Below are positions 1-6,213 of a DNA stretch of 15,850 nt, piece by piece. The number at the start of each line of letters is the position of its first letter. The first letter of the stretch is position 1. Made by a program: the position numbers and the translations under genes. The stretch covers positions 1 to 15,850 of the forward strand of contig JAQUJJ010000086.1 in assembly GCA_028681035.1 (NCBI GenBank), read 5' to 3'. A model generated the notes under the pieces. It was not told the DNA's origin. It saw nothing but the letters and a program-made list of their open reading frames with translations, and did not search any database. Source of the DNA: Candidatus Cloacimonadota bacterium (GTDB lineage: Bacteria > Cloacimonadota > Cloacimonadia > Cloacimonadales > Cloacimonadaceae).

Positions 1-256
1 CAAACCTCTTGTCGTAACATATCCCAAAAACACCCTTTTTTGTCAAACCTCCCCTTTCCCCTTAACTCTTTACTGTTGTTCACACTACCCCCTTTCCCCT
101 CTTTTCCATACCCCTTGTCCCCTTACACCTCTATAGTGTAATGGGGACAAATCTGGGAATCTGGGACAGAATTGGGATTTATTTTTACCTGCCATACCTT
201 CGCACTGCCTACAATTCCCATGGGATAAGGGAGAGAGGCGGTTCAGAAAATATATC
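1..256. other. Intergenic left end, pyrimidine-rich, no gene seen
   Basis: The plus strand is strongly pyrimidine-rich between about 50 and 125, with two near-identical CCCCTTTCCCCT-type blocks at about 51-62 and 88-100. I find no convincing coding frame on either strand; the short minus-strand ORF at 85-276 has low-complexity composition and crosses the hairpin and the plus-strand promoter. A minus-strand TTGACA (41-46) with TATGTT (16-21) could drive a gene to the left, but its 19-base spacer makes it weak. Confidence 0.5.
115..150. repeat. Hairpin-forming inverted repeat upstream of the cluster
   Basis: Left arm TTGTCCCCTTACAC (115-128), 7-base loop (129-135), and right arm GTGTAATGGGGACAA (136-150), which differs from a perfect complement only by one extra T (a bulge). 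No T-run follows directly on either strand, so a simple intrinsic terminator is not supported. It may insulate the cluster from an upstream gene outside the window, or bind a protein. Confidence 0.6.
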
Positions 257-284
257 TTGACAAAATACGCATCCACAATATACG
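257..284 (+). promoter_or_regulatory. Predicted sigma70-type promoter of the five-gene cluster
   Basis: A perfect -35 hexamer TTGACA lies at 257-262, followed by a 16-base spacer and a -10-like TATACG at 279-284. The expected transcription start, around 290, lies inside the palindrome at 284-300 and upstream of the ribosome binding site at 303-310. Orientation and distance fit the first gene of the cluster. Confidence 0.5.
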
Positions 285-300
285 TCTATCCTAAATAGAC
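284..300. promoter_or_regulatory. Operator-like perfect palindrome at the transcription start
   Basis: GTCTAT (284-289) and ATAGAC (295-300) are perfect inverted arms around a 5-base centre. The element touches the -10 hexamer and ends before the ribosome binding site, where a repressor dimer would block initiation. No regulator gene is recognisable nearby; one of the cluster proteins could be the ligand. This is inferred from position and symmetry only. Confidence 0.45.
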
Positions 301-316
301 TATAAGGAGGTTCGTT

Positions 317-997
317 ATGTTTCAATCACAACTAAGTGTTATTATGAGAGCTGCAGAAGCCTACGCTGAGGGTGATGATAATGGTCTGATAAATTCTGCC
401 ATAGCTAGTATGTATGCAGATGGCAATGTCTCATTTATCATCAGCGCAGCCTATCCCATACCCTTGCATCTCTTTAGTCCTCGTTTGAGGTCTTTCCTTC
501 TGGAAGATAAAGATAAGCTCGGAGCTACAGACATCTGGAACATCATCAGTTCCCGTGATAGTATTATCAAAATGATAACTGCTACTGAAATGGACAGGAC
601 TGCCGCAGAAAGCTTGTCTTCTATGCTACACAAGCACTTCCCGCTGGATGCCAACAATGAACTAAACATGAAACGCAAGCAGATGATTGGCTATATGGTT
701 AAAATAGTTATGGAACTATTCGGATATGGGGTATATCAGCAGCGAATGCAAATCTCACTTACTAATCAGTACAAGAACGAAGAAAGAGTTAAGAACTATT
801 TTGCCACTGCCTCCCGTTACAAGAAAATAGGAGCACAGGATATCGAAAACTATGTGGCAGAAATTGAAAATCGGAAAACCAAGGAAGTAGTTAGCGATAT
901 ACTCACCATGATTAAGGATGAAAAGACCGATTATCAAAAATACTATAGCCTTAATCGCCTGGAAACATGGGATAAGCTTTGTAAAAAAGACAACTAG
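317..997 (+). CDS. Unrecognised 226-aa protein, first gene of the putative system
   Basis: I do not recognise this family. The start is well supported by TAAGGAGG at 303-310, six bases before the ATG. The protein is rich in charged residues, looks mostly helical, and has no signal peptide or clear membrane segment. The C-terminal half (about 115-226) carries Lys/Glu-rich stretches such as RKTKEVVSDILTMIKDEK and could form long helices. The N-terminal half has a hydrophobic patch at about 37-62. It sits 12 bases before the AAA+ ATPase gene, so the two are almost certainly co-transcribed; it may be an adaptor or regulatory subunit of that ATPase (inference). It is the first gene behind the promoter and palindrome. 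The reading frame is intact, with ordinary codon use, so I treat it as a real gene of unknown function. Confidence 0.85.
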   Translation: MFQSQLSVIMRAAEAYAEGDDNGLINSAIASMYADGNVSFIISAAYPIPLHLFSPRLRSFLLEDKDKLGATDIWNIISSRDSIIKMITATEMDRTAAESLSSMLHKHFPLDANNELNMKRKQMIGYMVKIVMELFGYGVYQQRMQISLTNQYKNEERVKNYFATASRYKKIGAQDIENYVAEIENRKTKEVVSDILTMIKDEKTDYQKYYSLNRLETWDKLCKKDN

Positions 998-1009
998 GGA
1001 GAGGTTAAA

Positions 1010-2863
1010 ATGCAAAATGTAGGTAAGGCACCTGTTGAAATTCTGCAGAACGTAATTAATCTGCTTAAAAACCAAGATAAGCAAGAGGAAGAAAACCGTG
1101 AAGATACAGAAGCAGCTTTCCAGAGCAACTTTGTCTCCTATCCTGTAAACAGCGATATAGCGCAGCATATTACTGCATTTATCAATCACCGTAGTTTTAG
1201 GCACTACAAACTACACAATCAGGATGTTCTGGCAATCACTTGTCTCTGGAAAAAGCATCTACAACAGATTGGCAGGGGAAGTTCATGGATGGTTGTTTGC
1301 GAACACATTCACATGGACACGTGCAATGTAACCTATTGTCTGGGTTACATTACCAGCTTGCTCGAAAGAGAAATCATCAGCTTCGACCAACCTGTATCTG
1401 GAGACTACTATCTAAATCCGCTTATAATTCAATCGGCAGGGTTTACTCTTAGCACCAATCTAATCATGCTAATTTTAGGTAGAAACCTGAAAGTTGAACT
1501 TAAGCAATTGCTTGCCGACACATGGAAATCTGACCGGGATTTTCTGCATGATGTAAAGCTGATGTTTGATACCTGCCACAAAACTTTTGGTGAATACGGA
1601 TTTCATTCTCGGCAGCATGGCACTTCTCTTGAGCCACGCCTAACCATAATATGCTTAGACCTCATCTGTCAGCGTATTAATCAGTCTTCTGAAAAGCTTA
1701 GTATCAGAAAGCTGATTAGGTCTCAGGAACTAAACAAGTTGCAAGCTCAAGTGCTTATTCTTGTTCTGTACTATCAAACTTCACGGGAAGAGCGCATCTC
1801 TGAAAATGTCCTTGTTTCGGCAATGGCTCAAAATCCCAAAGACCGCCAGTCAATCCTTAAACTCATTGATTCTTCAGCAAAGCTTATGGTCAACGAAATA
1901 ATAGGCAAAAATCCGCTTAAGTTTAACTCCAACGAGAACGAACTGTTTGTAAGAGACGCTACGATGGAAAAGATATCTGCTGCTGAGAATACAAAAAAGA
2001 AGCTGACACTGAAAGGCTTTCTTTCCAATAGTCCTGCTTTTGAAGTGTTAGCAACCAAACAAAGCTTGGAGGAGCTGATTATCTCCCGCCATGAAAAGCA
2101 GATACTATCTCTCATAACCAATAAATGCAATAACAAGCAACAAGCATCCCTAGACAAATGGGGGTTTGCTGATAGCGCAATAACAGGCAGATCCGGAATG
2201 GTTATCCTTTTTTACGGAGCTCCCGGAACGGGTAAAACTTTTGCTGCCGGAGCGATTGCTAACGAGCTGGATCGGCAACTGATTGGGTTGAATGTTTCTC
2301 AGCTACGCAACAGGTATTTCAGTGAGTCCGAGAAACTGGTTAAGCAAGCCTTTATGCAAATGCGTGAGATGTCCACAGGACTGAAGCAAGCTCCGGTGTT
2401 TCTGATTAATGAAGCAGATCAGCTAATTCACAACCGTGTGATGGGTTCTGATGCCAGCGATACTACCGAGAATACCATTCAGAGCATTATCCTGGAGGAA
2501 CTTGAGAGTTTTACCGGAATCCTAATACTTACTACCAATCTGGAAACAAACATGGATGATGCTTTTTTCCGCAGGTTCGATCTGAAACTAAAGTTCGAAA
2601 TGCCGGATTATGCATCTCGCAGGAAGCTCTGGGCTTTGTATCTGCGGCAAGAAATAAGTGGTGCCAAAGAGCTGGATACTAATCTACTCGCAATGGAATA
2701 CTGTTTCAGCGGAGCACAAATCGCCTTGGTGGTAAAGAATGCTTGCATGGAAGCGATAACCCGTAAGGGAAAAGCACAGAAATTGTTGTTGACAGATATA
2801 ATTAAATATGCAAACTTGGAAAAGCCTTGGACAAAGGGTCTGTGTAAGAGCATAGGCTTTTAG
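1010..2863 (+). CDS. AAA+ ATPase with a large N-terminal domain
   Basis: The C-terminal domain (about 360-600) is a classical AAA module of the COG0464 type. Walker A is GAPGTGKT (403-410), the Walker B region is VFLINEAD (463-470), sensor 1 is Asn510 in LTTN, the arginine-finger region is RRF (521-523), and the sensor-2 region is SGAQIALVVKNA (from 567). The first acidic residue of Walker B is Asn467 instead of Asp, while the catalytic Glu468 is kept; some AAA proteins of this group have NEAD, so ATPase activity is still likely. The roughly 340-residue N-terminal part is not recognisable by eye. It looks helical, compatible with the winged-helix-bearing AAA proteins found beside effectors. 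The ribosome binding site GGAGAGG (998-1004) follows the previous stop directly. I infer that it is the motor or sensor of the cluster, remodelling or loading the downstream nuclease-like proteins. I see no protease domain. Confidence 0.9.
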   Translation: MQNVGKAPVEILQNVINLLKNQDKQEEENREDTEAAFQSNFVSYPVNSDIAQHITAFINHRSFRHYKLHNQDVLAITCLWKKHLQQIGRGSSWMVVCEHIHMDTCNVTYCLGYITSLLEREIISFDQPVSGDYYLNPLIIQSAGFTLSTNLIMLILGRNLKVELKQLLADTWKSDRDFLHDVKLMFDTCHKTFGEYGFHSRQHGTSLEPRLTIICLDLICQRINQSSEKLSIRKLIRSQELNKLQAQVLILVLYYQTSREERISENVLVSAMAQNPKDRQSILKLIDSSAKLMVNEIIGKNPLKFNSNENELFVRDATMEKISAAENTKKKLTLKGFLSNSPAFEVLATKQSLEELIISRHEKQILSLITNKCNNKQQASLDKWGFADSAITGRSGMVILFYGAPGTGKTFAAGAIANELDRQLIGLNVSQLRNRYFSESEKLVKQAFMQMREMSTGLKQAPVFLINEADQLIHNRVMGSDASDTTENTIQSIILEELESFTGILILTTNLETNMDDAFFRRFDLKLKFEMPDYASRRKLWALYLRQEISGAKELDTNLLAMEYCFSGAQIALVVKNACMEAITRKGKAQKLLLTDIIKYANLEKPWTKGLCKSIGF

Positions 2864-2874
2864 GAGGGAGTAGG

Positions 2875-4287
2875 ATGTCTTTCGTGCATTTACATGTGTA
2901 CAGCCAGTACAGTTGGCTGGATGGTGCCTGCATAATAGATGATTTGGTGAAACGAGCCAAAACACTAAAGATGCCTGCTGTTGCTATTACAGATAGAAAC
3001 TCCATAGCCGGAGCTTTATATTTTAGCCGAAAATGCAGGGAAGCAGGCATAAAACCAGTTATCGGGCTGGAGATAGCAGTTCTGAATGACAACACTGATA
3101 GCAGAGCATTTTCTGTGATCTTACTGGCACAGAACCTGACTGGTTTCTACAACTTATCAAGATTGCTAACCCTAGCTGTTAAACATGACAGCGATGCTCA
3201 TACAATAACCAAGACCCAGCTACAACTCCACTCAGAAGGCATTATCTGCCTCTCTTTCAGCGTGGGGGGAGAAGTCTGCACATTGCTACTTGAAGATAGG
3301 GATGAGGATGCTATCAACGCTATCAACTGGTATAAATCCACCTTCGGAGACAGATACTATCTGGAGATTCAAAATCACGGTCTGCCCTCTGAAGCTATAG
3401 CTATGAACAAACTACTTAATCTGACTTATCATAACAAAACCCAAGTGGTGCTGACTAATGACTGCCACTATATGCATCGCAAGGATTCTATTGCCATAGA
3501 TGCGCTGAACTGCATCCGTAAAGGTATAGGTTTCACTCATCCCGCAGCCAAACGCTTTGCCAGTAATGAGTATTACTTCAAGACAGCAAAAGAGATGAAG
3601 GGCTTGTTTAGCTTCCCCCCTCAGCTAATTTCCAACACGCTAAAGATAGCGGACAGTGTAGATTTGGATATCCTCAGCGAGCTTCCTGAAGTTCCATATA
3701 ATTGGGCTACAAAAGCACTGGTGATAATTTCTCTCAGGAAATTCACCAGCGGTATCAGGATTGGTTTCAACAATAGAAACAGCCAAATCAAAGTTCACCT
3801 CCCTGAGGGACAGATGCAAGCTGCGATAGAGCATTTAAAAGCGAAAATGACAGACTATCAAATAGTGCCGGCGGGTTACTACGTTAAGTGGGCACCCAAG
3901 GATATCTATGCTACCGTGCTAAAGACCATGGGAATAAAAGACAAGGATGTGGAGGAACTATGTGCTATGATACCAGTTGAGGCTCAATCACTTATAGAGG
4001 CAATTCTGCAATCAACAGACTTTTCCTGTTTTGCCTTAGAAAACTACCTATACTCGGAAGCATTTTTTATTGCTGACAAACTGATGAAAACACATTTGAG
4101 TAAAGAAATGACACCAATGGCGTTTGCAGTTATACCTAAGGCTCTTACGCTTCCGCTAGCCAATTCAGATTACGCTGAGATTGTCTGCCAATTTGATGTG
4201 AGTGCTTTTAACATAGTGAGCATCATATCATTGACTCTCTCAGAGAATAACGACAAAACCACAATAAACAAGAACAAGGATTCTTAA
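2875..4287 (+). CDS. PHP protein: shortened DnaE-like, polymerase residues lost
   Basis: Residues 1-265 follow the PHP domain and linker of DNA polymerase III alpha: HLHVYSQYSWLDGA (5-18), GLEIAV (64-69), YLEIQNHGLPSE (162-173), NDCHY (195-199) and YYFKTAKEMKGLF (233-245). Some PHP ligands are present (H5, H7, D16, E66, D196, H198). The TDH histidine is Arg41, and the His expected before the VILLA stretch is absent, so phosphoesterase activity is uncertain. Residues 290-455 still align in order with the DnaE palm region: SGIRIGF (292-298) where polymerases have PD(I/F)D(I/V)DF, then AIEHLKAK, DIYATVLKTMGI, AFAVIPKALTLPL and VCQFDVSAF, ending near the third catalytic aspartate position, now ISLTL. 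All three catalytic Asp are gone, as are the fingers, beta-binding and OB regions. The protein has 470 residues against over 1,000 in DnaE. The ribosome binding site AGGAGGG is at 2862-2868, and the gene lies 11 bases after the ATPase gene. Confidence 0.85.
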   Translation: MSFVHLHVYSQYSWLDGACIIDDLVKRAKTLKMPAVAITDRNSIAGALYFSRKCREAGIKPVIGLEIAVLNDNTDSRAFSVILLAQNLTGFYNLSRLLTLAVKHDSDAHTITKTQLQLHSEGIICLSFSVGGEVCTLLLEDRDEDAINAINWYKSTFGDRYYLEIQNHGLPSEAIAMNKLLNLTYHNKTQVVLTNDCHYMHRKDSIAIDALNCIRKGIGFTHPAAKRFASNEYYFKTAKEMKGLFSFPPQLISNTLKIADSVDLDILSELPEVPYNWATKALVIISLRKFTSGIRIGFNNRNSQIKVHLPEGQMQAAIEHLKAKMTDYQIVPAGYYVKWAPKDIYATVLKTMGIKDKDVEELCAMIPVEAQSLIEAILQSTDFSCFALENYLYSEAFFIADKLMKTHLSKEMTPMAFAVIPKALTLPLANSDYAEIVCQFDVSAFNIVSIISLTLSENNDKTTINKNKDS

Positions 4288-4296
4288 GGAGGAATC

Positions 4297-5010
4297 ATGA
4301 AAGCAATCCCAACTAACTACTATCAACCTCTCAAATCTCATGACGAGTGGAGAAACCTTTTATCACACCCTATTAATCATTGGGTTGATGGCAAATCAGC
4401 CAAAGAACTAGTAAAACTATGGCTTCAGACTAACGACATACCTGCCTCAGTAAGGAGTATATTCCCCGATTCTGATATTAAACCCCTCTTCATATTTCCA
4501 GAATATCAAGTTCAAATGCCTGGAAAAGGAGGGAATTCTCAGAATGACCTATACATTTATGCCTCAACTAAGACCAATAATTGGGTAATCATAGTTGAAG
4601 CCAAAGCAAATGAGGTATTTGATGAAACAGTTGAAAAATGGTATGAAGAGAAAAAGAATGCAAATGGCGGAGAAAATGCGGCTTATCGATTAACCGAGAT
4701 ACAGAAAATACTAGAGTTAAAGGTAATTGATAACCCTCCCTACAATACAATTGGTAAACTGAGAACACAGCTATTTCATCGCACTGCAAGTGCAATTATA
4801 GAGGCAAAAAGGGTAGAAGTAAGCAAGGCACTGGTTCTCATCCAATCCTTTGCTAATAATTCAAATAATTATCTTGATTTTAAAAGCTTCTTGTCTTTAT
4901 TCTGCATTGATAATACTATTGAAAAGGATAAGCTGATTGGTCCCGTAAAGATAGGTAACATAGAGTTGCATTTTGCTTGGATTAACTATACCGTTGAGCA
5001 AGCTAAGTAG
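4297..5010 (+). CDS. PD-(D/E)XK-like nuclease family protein (237 aa)
   Basis: A restriction-endonuclease-like core is visible. Asp84 (in QNDLYIYAS) is followed by a beta-strand and Glu101-Ala-Lys103 in WVIIVEAKA, the D-Xn-ExK arrangement of the PD-(D/E)XK fold. The segment KLRTQLFHRTASAIIEAKR (from 154) gives the downstream helix, with Gln/Arg positions typical of the fold. The N-terminal block (HPINHWVDGKSAKELVKLWL) is distinctive. I vaguely associate it with an uncharacterised bacterial family (possibly DUF6946), but I have not checked this. The start has AAGGAGG at 4286-4292 overlapping the previous stop, so it is translationally coupled to the PHP gene. It is more AT-rich than the housekeeping genes to the right. 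It is predicted to be cytoplasmic and to cut DNA or bind ends; the substrate is unknown. Alternative: an inactive structural relative. Confidence 0.8.
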   Translation: MKAIPTNYYQPLKSHDEWRNLLSHPINHWVDGKSAKELVKLWLQTNDIPASVRSIFPDSDIKPLFIFPEYQVQMPGKGGNSQNDLYIYASTKTNNWVIIVEAKANEVFDETVEKWYEEKKNANGGENAAYRLTEIQKILELKVIDNPPYNTIGKLRTQLFHRTASAIIEAKRVEVSKALVLIQSFANNSNNYLDFKSFLSLFCIDNTIEKDKLIGPVKIGNIELHFAWINYTVEQAK

Positions 5011-5057
5011 CGTACAGTAAATGATAGACTAGAATTTAAAGAGCTAACATTCAACTG

Positions 5058-5099
5058 TTAGCGTGAGTGAGAGTAATTGCCAAACCTCACTCACGCTAA
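5058..5099. repeat. Perfect 14-bp inverted repeat between the two nuclease genes
   Basis: Left arm TTAGCGTGAGTGAG (5058-5071), 14-base loop (5072-5085), right arm CTCACTCACGCTAA (5086-5099). A 6-bp hairpin (CTAACA at 5044-5049 with TGTTAG at 5056-5061) overlaps the left arm, so two mutually exclusive RNA folds are possible. AACTGT (5053-5058) also complements ACAGTT (5105-5110). There is no T-tract, so it is not a standard terminator. A weak promoter (TTGCCA 5077-5082, TATCCA 5100-5105) would overlap the right arm, making an operator reading possible. Confidence 0.7.
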
Positions 5100-5140
5100 T
5101 ATCCACAGTTAACACAACTAAACAATTGTAAGGAAACACT

Positions 5141-5776
5141 ATGAAACTACTATGCTATGGAGAAGATGGATTGACACTTCATGCTATTACGAATCGGGTA
5201 GACACTCTTTTCAAAGAACTTGGTGAATCAGAAAAACCTGAAAATTGCCATATTCTATATCGTCCAAGCTTTGGAAGGGGGACTAACTGTTTTGGTGAAT
5301 TTGATGCTATAATAATCGCCAAGGATACTGTGTATTTAATCGAAAGTAAATGGATGGAAAGCAATGGTGAAGTTAAAAGCACCAACTTGGTAGATGCTCA
5401 ACTTCTAAGACATGAAGTGATTAAGTCTTATATAGAGCTTTGGTATAAGCACTTTATGCAGAATGGGTCATATCCATGCCATTTAAATGAACTTGATCAA
5501 TCTGCAATTCCAAAAAAAATCCCTGGAGATAAATCATTACTTTACAAACACATTCTGGCTATACTCGGTTTAATTGCCGATGTATGCGGAGATAATATGC
5601 CGAGAGTAAAAAATATTCTCCTTGTCTTTTGTAACAACCCCAATTTGAAAGGAGACATACAATGCCATGTACCTACAGGATTCGAACTGAGTTTTATGGA
5701 CTACGATTCAAATCGATTAGATGTTACAGACAAACACTATATAGCAATAAACTACCCATGTTTGAGGTCGATATGA
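5141..5776 (+). CDS. NERD/PD-(D/E)XK-like nuclease family protein (211 aa)
   Basis: The core motif is clear: FGEFDAIIIAKDTVYLIESK (51-70) gives Glu53/Asp55 on one strand, then Glu68-Ser-Lys70 on the next, the D-Xn-ExK signature. Helix DAQLLRHEVIKSYIE (85-99) carries the Gln87/Arg90/His91 positions seen after the core in RecB-like and NERD-like proteins. An upstream RPSFGRG (41-47) is a possible DNA-phosphate contact. The start has TAAGGA at 5129-5134, six bases before the ATG. It is separated from the previous gene by 130 bases that hold the inverted repeat, so it may belong to the cluster with separate control or be its own unit. It is unlike the 237-aa nuclease in sequence, so the two are not recent duplicates. 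The C-terminal half (about 105-211) is not recognised. No membrane segment is seen. Confidence 0.8.
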   Translation: MKLLCYGEDGLTLHAITNRVDTLFKELGESEKPENCHILYRPSFGRGTNCFGEFDAIIIAKDTVYLIESKWMESNGEVKSTNLVDAQLLRHEVIKSYIELWYKHFMQNGSYPCHLNELDQSAIPKKIPGDKSLLYKHILAILGLIADVCGDNMPRVKNILLVFCNNPNLKGDIQCHVPTGFELSFMDYDSNRLDVTDKHYIAINYPCLRSI

Positions 5777-5917
5777 TTTGCACTTTCCTCATTTAGATTC
5801 CCCCAAAATTCAGCAAGATGCGCTCTTATCCACTGTTCTGGGCGAAAGAATAGACATTAAACTTACATGAAACTGATATAATCACGTAAAAGCCGATAGG
5901 CTTGCGCAGCTTGGGGA

Positions 5918-6001
5918 GGCAAACTCCGCTTTGCCACAGCATCTATGGTGATGCTTCTATGGCAGCTCCGCTGCCCCTGCCAATTCGGAGATTGGCAGCC
6001 C
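5918..6001. repeat. Four-hairpin palindromic module, copy A
   Basis: Successive palindromes run GGCAAA-CTCCGC-TTTGCC (5918-5935), AGCATC with GATGCT, GGCAGC with GCTGCC, and TGCCAAT with ATTGGCA. The same order and sequence occur at 8043-8125 and 8360-8442. Hairpin 2 here has a six-base loop TATGGT, unlike the other copies. The right end passes directly into the flavoprotein gene fragment at the shared string GAGATTGGCAGCCC. Confidence 0.85.
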
Positions 6002-6099
6002 ATTCAGCTTGTGCATCAACCATGCCATGTTTTTGCCCAGAGTTTCCATTGTTTTTATGCCTTCTGCGTCGTTTAATACTTCGCCCTATTCTCCGCCAT
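5984..6099 (-). pseudogene. Broken 3' fragment of the flavoprotein gene
   Basis: This stretch matches 7124-7239, the 3' end of the flavoprotein gene, with no gaps and about 108 of 116 bases identical by hand count. In the minus-strand frame it keeps EVLNDAEGI, TMETLGKNMAW and LMHKLNGLPISE. A Gln codon has become TAG (upstream of EVLND), and similarity stops at about 6099, so it cannot be a functional gene. Several differences are silent or conservative (Arg to Lys). That suggests it came from a diverged homologue or an older copy that was under selection before it was truncated. It lies in the same orientation as the intact gene, on the far side of dinD. Confidence 0.85.
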
Positions 6100-6213
6100 T
6101 ACATGGTCTTCCGCTTGTTATAACACGAGGCGTGTGATGTTACGGCAACTTCCATACTTGCAGGATTATTTTGGTAAAAGCAGGTGTTTAGTCTGCCATT
6201 TTTGTCTAAATGC

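Larger units (their letters stand above)
5777..6213. other. Intergenic stretch with palindromic module and gene fragment
   Basis: No intact gene is seen here. The stretch holds palindromic module copy A (5918-6001), a broken copy of the 3' end of the flavoprotein gene (5984-6099), and the 16-base string GGCGTGTGATGTTACG (6129-6144), which recurs at 8330-8345 just before module copy C. A TATAAT at 5877-5882 lacks a good -35. The short plus-strand ORFs here are translations of repeats and of the antisense of dinD. Confidence 0.7.

Noticed and set aside
755..1204. 149-aa minus-strand ORF with hydrophobic stretches
   Set aside because: It overlaps the ends of two well-supported plus-strand genes with good ribosome binding sites; the hydrophobic content comes from antisense of Lys/Glu-rich codons.
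5058..5099. Intrinsic terminator
   Set aside because: The stem is perfect but its loop is 14 bases and no T-run follows on either strand.
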